From assembly GCA_040905045.1 (NCBI GenBank), contig JBBDSH010000049.1, forward strand, positions 1 to 36,679: a stretch of DNA of 36,679 nt. The letters run 5' to 3'. The DNA comes from JBBDSH01 sp040905045. Its GTDB lineage: Bacteria; Pseudomonadota; Gammaproteobacteria; Eutrophobiales; Eutrophobiaceae. The first letter of the stretch is position 1, and every line of letters begins with the position of its first letter. Shown in pieces: positions 16,083 through 23,869 of this stretch. The notes beneath the pieces are model-generated. The model ran no database searches. It was not told the origin of the DNA and saw only the letters and a program-made list of their open reading frames with translations. Both the position numbers and the translations under genes were made by a program.

Positions 16083-19021
16083 GGCACGTCGTTTATCAAT
16101 TCATCCTTGACGGGCTGCCGGGCCAGATCGACGGTCCGATCGGTAATGTCTCCAATAGCACTGTCCAGTTCGCTGAGCATTCGATTCCGTTGTGCCCGTT
16201 TGCTTTGCAGAAACGGCCGTATCTGGATCAGGTACAAACGGCCGCCGGCAAAAGCGAACTCGATATCCGCCGGCACCGCGCGGCCCTCAGCATCCAGCTG
16301 TTCGGGATAACTTTCCGATAGCGTATGGCCCAAAGAGACCAGCTGTTCGATTTCGTCATTGCCGAGTACACGCTCCGCACCGGAAGCGTGGTCCCGCTGC
16401 ATCCCGCCCTCTTCCGGCAGTATCCATTTCATAGGTTCAGTTGCACTCGCGAGTAGGAGGATTTCCCCGGTATCTGCATCCACAATCAGGCTTTCTGCTG
16501 CCTGTCCTTCAACACCGCCTCCGGGCCCTTCATTGACAGCAATGGAAAACGTGCCGGGGTGGTTGTTCGTGATATCAGCGGTAACCATGACACCCGATTT
16601 CTCGGCCGGCACGGTTTTATGCAACAGCACGGATACATAAACATGCTCCGGCTGTTCCATCAGGGACTGACGCCAACTGAAAGCGCGTTCGGTAAAAGGC
16701 GACGCCCAGACTGCCTTGATGGCTTCGACGATTTGCTCGAAGCCCACGACATTGGGCACGGTCAGGTTCAGTCCGGCGCCGGTAAATCCCGGGAGATCCT
16801 CGATATTGGTATCACTTCGCACGAAAATCCCGTAACTGCCGTCGGCGCCGAATATCGATTGCATGTGATCCTTTAACTGTTGCCTGAAGGATGTATCCAG
16901 CTCCATATTACGAATACGCTGGCGGACTTCGGACAGAAAAGTGGTGATTTGCCGCCGGCGAATATCCGGATCACCGATAGTTTCAATATGCCTGTAGTTC
17001 CGACGCATCCATTCAAACAGTGATTGGCCGTCCGGTCCATAGTGCTCCTCCAGTAGCTCACGGAATATACCGAAAGGCAAAGCCAGAGCCGGCGAAACCC
17101 GATCAGGGAAATGCGCATTCAATTCCCCCAGGTTGGCCGCCTTGGGACCGACGATGCGGCCGGCGTCATCCGCACCCAGATTATTCAGGGAAACCGGATC
17201 CGTTTTGCCGAGATCGACCTTGTTCAAGTCCGCACGGATAGAAACCGACTTGCCAGTCTCGGCGGAGAATAACCGCTCCCAATGCGGCGCATCCCGGTGC
17301 AGGCGGACAATGCCGCCGGGACTGGACAGCAGAACAACCCTTTCTCCCAGGTGTTCTTCAATCTCCGGCAACAGATCCCTGCCGACGATGACATTGGGTA
17401 TGCCCAGATTACGGGCGAGCAACTGGATATGTGACAGAATATTGCCTTCACGGGCTGTCAATATACCCGCCACGGGCGGCAGTTCGGCAATTGTTTCGGC
17501 AGCAAGTACGACAGGCGCTTCCCGGCTGATGGTGCCTTTATCATACTCGGACAGCAGTTGCAGTGGTCCGCGCGCGAGGCCGGGATTCAATGACCGCAGG
17601 CCCAGGCTGATGGTCCTGCCAAAAAGTTCATGCCGTATGCCGGCCAGCCGATTGGCATCGGCCATCAAAGTCGCCAGCAGTCGCCCGTGCAACAGCAGGG
17701 GCGAGCCGCGCAGGCGGTTGGGAACGAATTCCTGCACGCGCGGTTCTATCCCGGCGAACCGTTGTAACTGATTCCGGAAAAAAAAGTCGAAACGGGCCTC
17801 CGCCCACACGGGAACACGGCTCAGGTAATCCAGGTAATCCCGGTAATCCGCTATGGCTGGCGGCGCTTCCAGTTCGGCAAGGCGTTTGAGCTGCATGTCC
17901 CGCTCGCGCCCGGTCAGGAAACCCATGCCATAGAGCACATGCAGATTGTCCTGTAATCGCCGCAGATGCCATTCGCGCGACTGTTTTTCGCTGCCGGATA
18001 ACAGTTCCATCCCTTCGGCGAAAGCTGTGTGTTCCGCCGCGAGGCTGAGCTCCAGTGCCATCGGACGTTGCCGGCTTGTCAGAGTGTTGAGCGAATCGCG
18101 CAGAGTGGTCAGCAGACGGCCGGCAACCGCCAGGCGCTGCTCTGGTGTGACCGCTGTTGTCCAGTCGTCGGCAAGCGTGCCCCATTTATCGACAGTTTTC
18201 GACCCGGATTGAGCTTGTGAAAGCTGCCCGAGTGCCGGCACCAGTTCTCTTCTCCGGAAAGTCTGCTCCAGTGCATCAGCCAGTGCCTTCAATCGCTGTT
18301 GCTGTTCAGCCTTATCGACACCGGCCGCATACATACGCACTGCTTCGGCATCATCCGGCTCGGGAAACGAGTGTATCTTGTTGCGCAGACGTTCAAATCC
18401 GGCGTCGGTTTCTGCAATCGTACTGCTCAATGTCCGTGCTTTATCAAGCGAACCGGATCCGTTGTACAAAGGTAATAATCGTGCTGCTTCACGCAACAGA
18501 AGAAAATGCGTGGTGCGATAGCGGTCATCGCCCAGCATACGATCAAACAGAGCCTGCGCCGATCTGGTTTCTCCCTCGATCTGCAGGGCACCGCGATAAT
18601 GGCGGGCCTTGCGCAATATCCAGCCGTCATCGGCTGCAAACAGATGCCGTTCCAGAAGAATCCACTTCAGATGATTGGCTTCATCGGCGAGTATCTGTTG
18701 CGGCGTCAATGCCGACAGAACATTGGCGATCAGATAGCCGTTATCCCGCAGTATTGTTGTGCGCTCGCTGTATTCACCATGCTGCCGGCCGCCGCCGTGC
18801 TCCCGGCATGCATGGGGCTGCGGCGGCAGAATGGTACCGTCGGCACAGAACCAGCGGATGCGCGAAAAAGGCCCGCGGTCGGCCTGTTTCATGGAGGCAA
18901 TCCAGTCCCTGTACGGCTCGGGAGCGTCCGTATCGCCCGCCACATCCTGGCCTATGGCAAGCAGGATCAGAATAAAGCATGGAGAATAATGTCCGAACAT
19001 CCGGACGAAAGAGAAAATCAT
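16079..19021 (-). CDS. Exported dikinase-like protein: signal peptide, unknown N-domain, phosphohistidine domain, C-terminal PPDK-type ATP-grasp
   Basis: The 980-residue product starts with a signal peptide (CFILILLAIGQDVAG|DT, cut near residue 29; a second ATG at 19000 would give a better leader). Residues 30-490 are a largely helical domain I do not recognise. A swivelling phosphohistidine domain follows (about 500-575), with GILTAREGNILSH and then LLARNLGIPNVIVG; His531 is the candidate phospho-carrier. The PPDK_N ATP-binding domain is C-terminal (615-940): GPKAANLGEL with Lys627, FVRSDTNIEDLPGFTGAG with Arg735, IEFAFAGGRLYLIQIRP with Glu921, Gln933 and Arg935. There is no PEP-binding barrel, so this is not PEP synthase. 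His-domain-before-ATP-domain is the order of alpha-glucan, water dikinases. An exported ATP-grasp enzyme is strange; its operon encodes a nucleotide antiporter. Acceptor unknown. Confidence 0.85.
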   Translation of the reverse strand: MIFSFVRMFGHYSPCFILILLAIGQDVAGDTDAPEPYRDWIASMKQADRGPFSRIRWFCADGTILPPQPHACREHGGGRQHGEYSERTTILRDNGYLIANVLSALTPQQILADEANHLKWILLERHLFAADDGWILRKARHYRGALQIEGETRSAQALFDRMLGDDRYRTTHFLLLREAARLLPLYNGSGSLDKARTLSSTIAETDAGFERLRNKIHSFPEPDDAEAVRMYAAGVDKAEQQQRLKALADALEQTFRRRELVPALGQLSQAQSGSKTVDKWGTLADDWTTAVTPEQRLAVAGRLLTTLRDSLNTLTSRQRPMALELSLAAEHTAFAEGMELLSGSEKQSREWHLRRLQDNLHVLYGMGFLTGRERDMQLKRLAELEAPPAIADYRDYLDYLSRVPVWAEARFDFFFRNQLQRFAGIEPRVQEFVPNRLRGSPLLLHGRLLATLMADANRLAGIRHELFGRTISLGLRSLNPGLARGPLQLLSEYDKGTISREAPVVLAAETIAELPPVAGILTAREGNILSHIQLLARNLGIPNVIVGRDLLPEIEEHLGERVVLLSSPGGIVRLHRDAPHWERLFSAETGKSVSIRADLNKVDLGKTDPVSLNNLGADDAGRIVGPKAANLGELNAHFPDRVSPALALPFGIFRELLEEHYGPDGQSLFEWMRRNYRHIETIGDPDIRRRQITTFLSEVRQRIRNMELDTSFRQQLKDHMQSIFGADGSYGIFVRSDTNIEDLPGFTGAGLNLTVPNVVGFEQIVEAIKAVWASPFTERAFSWRQSLMEQPEHVYVSVLLHKTVPAEKSGVMVTADITNNHPGTFSIAVNEGPGGGVEGQAAESLIVDADTGEILLLASATEPMKWILPEEGGMQRDHASGAERVLGNDEIEQLVSLGHTLSESYPEQLDAEGRAVPADIEFAFAGGRLYLIQIRPFLQSKRAQRNRMLSELDSAIGDITDRTVDLARQPVKDELINDVP

Positions 19022-19071
19022 GTCTGGCGATGGAGACTTTTCGGTTCAGATATCAACTTGGCTACCCTTGT

Positions 19072-19284
19072 TCTAAATAGATGTTCCGAATTCCGCTCCA
19101 GTTATTGCACTCTGGATGAACGCAAGGCCGGGGCGTAGGTGTTGCCATGGACGAGCGCGGGACTGAGCCAGGGATGGCTCGGGGAGCGGAAACACCAACC
19201 CCCGGCCTTGCCCCTCCTCGATGCAATGTCGTCTCCTCCATACAGCAACCGGAACTGGAGCGGAATTCGGAACACGTATTTAGA
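19072..19284. mobile_element. Long inverted-repeat element 1 (MITE-like), 213 bp
   Basis: The 32-base ends (19072-19103 and 19253-19284) are inverted repeats matching at 30 of 32 positions, starting TCTAAATA and including TGTTCCGAATTCCGCTCC. Inside are nested perfect 12-base repeats, GCAAGGCCGGGG (19122-19133) and CCCCGGCCTTGC (19200-19211), and a small GAGCCA/TGGCTC hairpin, so the whole element can fold as one cruciform. It has no coding capacity. Element 2 at 21216-21390 shares its tips. No target-site duplication is visible. It lies 50 bases upstream of the dikinase-like start codon, where it may affect transcription of that operon. Confidence 0.65.
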
Positions 19285-19672
19285 GGCTAAGAAACCATTG
19301 CTCTGTTATGTATTGTCCACAAGCCACGCGGCGGCAGTCAGATTTGATAATCCTGTAAAAACATGAGTACAAGATTGTTCCAATTTAGATATTATTTCTG
19401 TGCGCTACCATACAGAAATGATTCGGTTTCCGGTTAACCGGCTTATAGCAGCACGATTCCATATCGATCCCCATTGGCGGCAATAGACCGAAGAGCCCGA
19501 AATGCCATGATTTCCGCGAAAATCGGGATAACCGATTTCCGTGGCCGGCCAAAGCAGTCTATTGTGCGGTGTCGAACAGAACGAACACGGGCAGCGGGGC
19601 ACAATGCCCCAATTATGATAAACAACAACCCTGGATCGGGCCGTCGAATCGTTCTGTACAGCCAACGGCACC
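19285..19672. other. Intergenic region upstream of the REC-PAS-GGDEF gene
   Basis: These 388 bases contain no supported gene. Short palindromic patches occur, for example GATTTCCGCGAAAATCGGG followed by CCGATTTCCG near 19508-19544, but none has a recognisable function. No strong Shine-Dalgarno precedes the ATG at 19673. Confidence 0.5.
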
Positions 19673-21016
19673 ATGGAACCTGAGCGGATCTCGGTACTGC
19701 TTGTCTCGGCTGACACAGGCGATGCCAGCCTTGTTCGGCGTGCACTGGCCGCGGATACTGGAAAAAAATGGCACCTGCGCCGGCTCAGACGGATTAGCCA
19801 TGCCATCGCCCGCTTACAACAAAGCGAGATCGCAGCGATATTGCTGGATCTGAATCTGCCCGACAGCCGGGGCATCGAGACATTCGAAGCGCTCTTCGAG
19901 GTCGCCCCGCTGGTTCCCATCCTGGTGTTGGTCGATCGTGAGAATGAAGCCATCGCCCTGCAATTAACGCATCGCGGCGCCCAGGATCACCTTCTGAAAG
20001 AACATCTCAACGCTTACTGGCTGCCGCGGCTTCTACGCAGTGTGATCGAGCGCAAGGCCGTGGAGGAGGCATTGTTTCTGGAAAAGGAACGCGCCCAGGT
20101 CACCCTCAACTCCATCGGCGACGCAGTGCTCAGTACCGACATTGCCGGCAACATTACCTATCTGAACAAGGTCGCGGAAGACATGACCGGCTGGTCCGGC
20201 CGGGATGCCGTCGGCCGCCCCCTGACGGAAGTATTTCAGATCATAGACGGGTTAACCCGCGAACCTGCGCCCAATCCGATGACGCAGGCGGTTCGGGAGA
20301 ACCGGACCGTGGGCCTGAGTGCAGACTGTATTCTTGTCCGGCGCGACGGCATTGAATCCGCCATCGAGGATTCCGCCGCTCCCATCCGTGACCGCAAGGG
20401 AATGGTGATCGGCGCCGTTATCGTATTTCATGATATCAGTATGGCCCGCACCGTTGTGCAAAAGATGGAATACATGGCGCACCACGATGTTCTTACTGAT
20501 CTGCCGAATCGGTTACTCATCCGCGATCGTATCACACACGCCGTCGCCATGGCCGACCGGCACGCACGGCAATGCGCCATCCTGTTTATAGACCTGGACG
20601 AGTTTAAGAATATCAACGATTCACGCGGGCACTCACTGGGTGATCTGTTATTGCAGTCCATTGCAAAACGACTGCTGACCTGTGTACGGAGCTCGGACAG
20701 CGTGGGCCGCCAGGGCGGTGATGAATTCGTGGTTTTACTGTCAGAGATCAATCGCCCGGAAGATGCGGCCCGCAGTGCCCAAAAGCTGCTGACGGAATTG
20801 ACAGAACCCTACAACGTCGCCGGAGAGATATTCCGTATTTCCATAAGTATCGGTATCAGCATCTACCCGGGTGACGGCGCTGATTCGGATACCTTGATAA
20901 ACTCTGCTGATACGGCCATGTATCACGCCAAAGACGGGGGCGGAAACAACTATCGGTTTTTCAGGGACGAAACGAATATACATGCCGCCACAGGGACAAG
21001 ACTTGCCGAGCAATGA
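19673..21016 (+). CDS. REC-PAS-GGDEF diguanylate cyclase
   Basis: The 447-residue cytoplasmic signalling protein has a receiver domain (6-125, phospho-acceptor Asp59 in ILLDLNLPDSRG), a PAS domain (about 135-262) and a GGDEF domain (270-430). The GGDEF signature at 348-352 is intact and the RxxD product-inhibition site (R339-SS-D342) lies five residues before it, so c-di-GMP synthesis with feedback inhibition is expected. Close relatives usually continue into an EAL domain after FFRDExNIHA; here the protein stops at TGTRLAEQ, so an EAL domain may have been lost. No cognate histidine kinase is adjacent. The gene is flanked by the two long inverted-repeat elements. Confidence 0.92.
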   Translation: MEPERISVLLVSADTGDASLVRRALAADTGKKWHLRRLRRISHAIARLQQSEIAAILLDLNLPDSRGIETFEALFEVAPLVPILVLVDRENEAIALQLTHRGAQDHLLKEHLNAYWLPRLLRSVIERKAVEEALFLEKERAQVTLNSIGDAVLSTDIAGNITYLNKVAEDMTGWSGRDAVGRPLTEVFQIIDGLTREPAPNPMTQAVRENRTVGLSADCILVRRDGIESAIEDSAAPIRDRKGMVIGAVIVFHDISMARTVVQKMEYMAHHDVLTDLPNRLLIRDRITHAVAMADRHARQCAILFIDLDEFKNINDSRGHSLGDLLLQSIAKRLLTCVRSSDSVGRQGGDEFVVLLSEINRPEDAARSAQKLLTELTEPYNVAGEIFRISISIGISIYPGDGADSDTLINSADTAMYHAKDGGGNNYRFFRDETNIHAATGTRLAEQ

Positions 21017-21215
21017 CAACTGCACAATAGAGTTGCCGGGTGAATCTCCAATCGTAATTCAGAGATCTTCTTATCGGAGGGTGAGTATCACTATGCTATG
21101 AATATGACCGGGGCGGGGAGATTGCGCAGCACAAACTTTTTTGTCTTCGATTGCTTTATTCGATCCAGGGAGACGCCTCAAACTCTGACCCAAATTATTT
21201 CTGAGGCTGACTGGA

Positions 21216-21390
21216 CTATATACCTGTTCCAAATCCGTGTTCAGTTCGGGGACATATAAGCGGACCGTATGCGGCAGGGAGGCCGCATCCGAGCTACATA
21301 GCCTGCCCCGGACTTGATCCGGGGGAGGTATTTACCGCGTGTCCGCGTTATGTTCCCGAACTGAACACGGATTTGGAACACCTATTTAGA
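21216..21390. mobile_element. Long inverted-repeat element 2 (MITE-like), about 175 bp
   Basis: Inner arms 21225-21256 and 21349-21380 are 32-base inverted repeats with one mismatch, containing TGTTCCAAATCCGTGTTCAG. GCGGAC (21260-21265) and GTCCGC (21341-21346) extend the stem, and ATGCGGC/GCCGCAT (21269-21288) forms an internal hairpin. The right tip reads GGAACACCTATTTAGA, against GGAACACGTATTTAGA in element 1 at 19269-19284; the left tip is more degraded. No gene is encoded. The shared tips suggest one non-autonomous family; no transposase is in the window. Confidence 0.6.
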
Positions 21391-21403
21391 AGGCCTAATT
21401 CAA

Positions 21404-21471
21404 TTAAACCCTGCCGATGAATGCTCACGAGTTGTGCCTTAGCCCAACACACTCTTCATCGACAGGGTTAA
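21404..21471. repeat. Inverted repeat beyond the DUF4382 gene 3' end
   Basis: TTAAACCCTGCCGATGAA (21404-21421) and TTCATCGACAGGGTTAA (21455-21471) form an imperfect 17-base stem with a loop of about 33 bases, just past the stop codon of the minus-strand lipoprotein gene. It could be a transcript-end structure, but a clean T tract is lacking. Confidence 0.4.
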
Positions 21472-21492
21472 CTTGATGTGAATCAACCGGCT

Positions 21493-22383
21493 TTATTGGA
21501 AATCGACGACAGTCTCCTGGTCGGCCGTGATGGTAATTCCATCGGTCAGAGCAAAGAAATCCAGAGTATCTTCCATTGCCGGATCGTCGATCTCGTTGTC
21601 ACAGGTGTAAGCCCCTGTGTACTCGCCTTCCTCAAGAAATCCGATCTCATATTGAAATTCATTGTTGACCAGAGCGGTGGTCAGCGGGTCACTTTCGCTC
21701 CCGCTCATATCGCTGGCGGTCTCAACGCTTCCCGTATAGAGATAGATGGCGCCATCATTGAGCGTCGCATTCTCGCAGGCCTGGGTAATCAGGCTGGAGG
21801 CAATCGAACCACGCAGAGTGCCTACGGTCTGGTTATCAACCAGACGCAGGGCAGGTCTCAATATAACACCGTCCTGGCCGGGGGGATTGGTAACGGATTT
21901 GCGCAATTCGAAATCGATGGTGAAATCGGCTGCGCCGCCTGCAGCAACGGTAAAGCCGCTAACGAGCTTGAGGCCTGTTTCCCCGCCACTGGGTATAAAA
22001 AGCTCTTCCCGGGTTCCATCACTCAGTACAATAAAAGAGTCGAACACCGTGTCCAGCTCGGCACTGACGGAAAGTCGAATCCATTCATATTCACCTGACG
22101 GGATAGTCTCATCGCTCAACAGGCTATCAGAGGCATCACCCTGCAGCGCCAGCAAGTCGATTCCCCTGGCTTCAAATTCAAAGGTGATTTCCTCTCCCTC
22201 TGCCGGCTTAATATGGACCCCGTCGAACTGCACCCAGACTTCCTGGGCACTATCGACAGGGCCGTCAGTGACTGCCAGTGAGAACGAGCCATCATTGGTA
22301 GTGCCGGAACCAGAGCCTCCGCTTCCACAAGCACTGAGAAAGATTGCTGATAATAAAAAACTAAATATATTCATAAGCTTCAT
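21493..22383 (-). CDS. DUF4382 domain lipoprotein
   Basis: The 296-residue protein has a lipoprotein signal peptide with lipobox LSAC (Cys19), followed by a Gly/Ser linker. The DUF4382 domain (about 33-190) is recognisable from FSLAVTDGPVDSAQEVWVQF, IDLLALQGDAS, SGEYEWIRLSV and TGLKLVSGFTVAAGGAADF. Lys/Arg-x-SVTNPPGQ and LRPALRLVDN follow. The C-terminal 100 residues form a second, acidic beta-rich module with a Cys pair. Its biochemical role is unknown. Residue 20 onward is GSGGSG, with no Asp at +2, so outer-membrane sorting is expected. A perfect AGGAGG lies 7 bases before the ATG, implying strong translation. Confidence 0.88.
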   Translation of the reverse strand: MKLMNIFSFLLSAIFLSACGSGGSGSGTTNDGSFSLAVTDGPVDSAQEVWVQFDGVHIKPAEGEEITFEFEARGIDLLALQGDASDSLLSDETIPSGEYEWIRLSVSAELDTVFDSFIVLSDGTREELFIPSGGETGLKLVSGFTVAAGGAADFTIDFELRKSVTNPPGQDGVILRPALRLVDNQTVGTLRGSIASSLITQACENATLNDGAIYLYTGSVETASDMSGSESDPLTTALVNNEFQYEIGFLEEGEYTGAYTCDNEIDDPAMEDTLDFFALTDGITITADQETVVDFQ

Positions 22384-22674
22384 GGCACGCCTCCTCTAAA
22401 GGATATATATGCAAAATAAGACATCGGACATCAGAAACATATACCTCCTGTCAATCAGCTTCTGTACGCTGGCACACACTTTTAAAATCGGGAGTGATAA
22501 CTGCTTTAATGGTGGATGTCATAAATAATGACGAGCCCGGGGAAACGCACCCCGGTGAAAGTGGTATCGCCAAGTTAAAGATCACGCTGCGGAACTATAA
22601 AGTTCAGGAACTACGATCGCAGCAAGCGGGATGTCGATGTCGCTCGCCTGACGCGCGAACAATGCAGACGATTT
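22384..22674. other. Intergenic region with one GC-rich hairpin
   Basis: No gene is supported here. CCGGGG (22537-22542) and CCCCGG (22550-22555) form a short hairpin without a T tract, about 120 bases beyond the stop codon of the minus-strand PAP2-like gene. The region should also contain the promoter of the DUF4382 gene, which I could not resolve. Confidence 0.4.
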
Positions 22675-23403
22675 TCAGTAAATCATATAAAGACTGAATA
22701 CGCCGCCGTTGGGCAGCCATTCTGTTGTAAAGCCGATGCTTTCGCCCAGTACCGGACGGAGTAAGGCTGCAGGAGTGTAGCGGGCAATAAAATTGCCGAG
22801 AACGTGTCCCAAAATCACATCGGCCGGGTTGTATTTTCCCGCCCCAAGTCGCTTCCAGGCGGTGAGATCGACCAGCCCGGTGTGCGCGGCGAACCGGCTG
22901 CTGCGGTCCAGTGTGTAATAGTCCAGGACATTCGCCGTCAGGGACATTGCCGTCACCATGGCCGCGGCGTAACCAGAAGACAGTCTGTGATTGTCCTCGC
23001 GATCCAGGCGTATATGCCCTGTCCCCGACATGAGTCCATGGCTGCCCCCGATGGCAGATGCCCCGCCCGGGAAACCCCCGATTTTCGATGGCCACCATTC
23101 GCCCGGCTCTTCCGGGCCCGGCGAGGCCAATCTCAGACCGATATACAACCCCAGTACTCCCAGTTGCAGCAAGTCGGCAACGGTCTGACTGGAGTCAAAC
23201 TGCGGCTTCACCCGCCGCGCATCGCCGGCGTTGACCTTGTCCGTGTTTTTGATATGCCGTGTCGCGGCACTCAGCGCCGGCGCTCGAGCCGGTGAAGGTG
23301 TGACGCCTTCACCCGACCCCCACGTCCCGCCGTCCGGACGGACATGAGCACAACCGGCCATTAGCAGCAACAGCACTCCGGAGAATATGGTTCGGGCATT
23401 CAT
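22675..23403 (-). CDS. PAP2-like lipoprotein, probable pseudoenzyme
   Basis: I chose the ATG at 23403 (242 residues) over a TTG at 23421, because it begins the lipoprotein leader MNARTIFSGVLLLLMAGC (Cys18). The C-terminal half resembles type 2 phosphatidic acid phosphatases. LSSGYAAAM (141-149) stands where the PSGH motif belongs. R185-LGAGK-Y191-NPA-D195 fits the spacing of the R-x5-H-x3-D motif, followed by VILGHVLGNF. In both motifs the catalytic His is Tyr, so phosphatase activity is unlikely. The KxxxxxxRP motif is not seen. The fold may be kept for binding. Alternative: an unrelated lipoprotein, since the similarity is by eye. Confidence 0.6.
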   Translation of the reverse strand: MNARTIFSGVLLLLMAGCAHVRPDGGTWGSGEGVTPSPARAPALSAATRHIKNTDKVNAGDARRVKPQFDSSQTVADLLQLGVLGLYIGLRLASPGPEEPGEWWPSKIGGFPGGASAIGGSHGLMSGTGHIRLDREDNHRLSSGYAAAMVTAMSLTANVLDYYTLDRSSRFAAHTGLVDLTAWKRLGAGKYNPADVILGHVLGNFIARYTPAALLRPVLGESIGFTTEWLPNGGVFSLYMIY

Positions 23404-23477
23404 ATGCAACCAGCCGCGCAAATACCATCCGGTCGGTACGAGCGTCGTTCGAACATTGCAATTGCATCAGCCGTCAC

Positions 23478-23588
23478 TGTGTCCATTGAATTGCCTTTGA
23501 TATCACCTTAGGGTTATCGTTGAAATTCCTGTCTCCCGTCAGCCTGCATTCAGACACGAATCCGATCTGTTCGGTGACGCTCTTATGC
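23478..23588 (+). repeat. Duplicated intergenic module, copy A, with promoter-like hexamers
   Basis: This stretch aligns by eye with 28110-28222 on the same strand over about 110 bp. Shared blocks are GTGTYCATTGA, CTTTG, GTTATCGT, ATTCAGA and TCTGTTCGGTG. Both copies keep a sigma70-like pair with 17-base spacing, here TTGAAT and TAGGGT, pointing to the plus strand toward the OmpA-family gene. It lies between the divergent PAP2-like and OmpA-like genes. Confidence 0.5.
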
Positions 23589-23642
23589 CCGGAGCCGGAG
23601 CAGACGATTTAGCCGGTGCCATCATCACCAGTGGCTGCCCGC

Positions 23643-23670
23643 CGGGCCCTGCATTGCAAGGCCCGTTTTA
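23643..23670 (+). terminator. Terminator-like hairpin between module A and the OmpA-family gene
   Basis: CGGGCC (23643-23648), a loop of 11 bases, GGCCCG (23660-23665), then TTTTA. It sits about 200 bases before the next start codon, so it would end a short leader transcript or small RNA begun in the duplicated module, or act as an attenuator. The rest of the 466-base gap 23404-23869 has no supported gene. Confidence 0.45.
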
Positions 23671-23869
23671 TGTGTGCCGCCGCACAGACCCACCTGGACC
23701 AACCGACGGAGAATCATCCGCAAGCTGGGAATTCACCAGGCCTGCCGACTTGACTTACGGTGACCAGGCTATTCCTGCTATGCGATGCACAGCATTGCTG
23801 ATTGACACAGTTATCTTGCAATCCGCATGGGGTCATGTGCGGTTATATAAAATCAGGAGATCAAGGTTC

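Noticed and set aside
17820..17850. Short tandem repeat CAGGTAATC inside the dikinase-like gene
   Set aside because: It encodes a DYRDYLDYL helix segment in frame and has only three imperfect units, so it is ordinary coding repetition.
16079..19021. Phosphoenolpyruvate synthase or pyruvate phosphate dikinase
   Set aside because: The PEP/pyruvate-binding barrel is absent, the domain order is reversed, and there is a signal peptide.
23585..23869. N-terminal extension of the OmpA-family lipoprotein
   Set aside because: The lipoprotein leader and ribosome-binding site are at 23870; the upstream frame is not protein-like and crosses a terminator-like hairpin.
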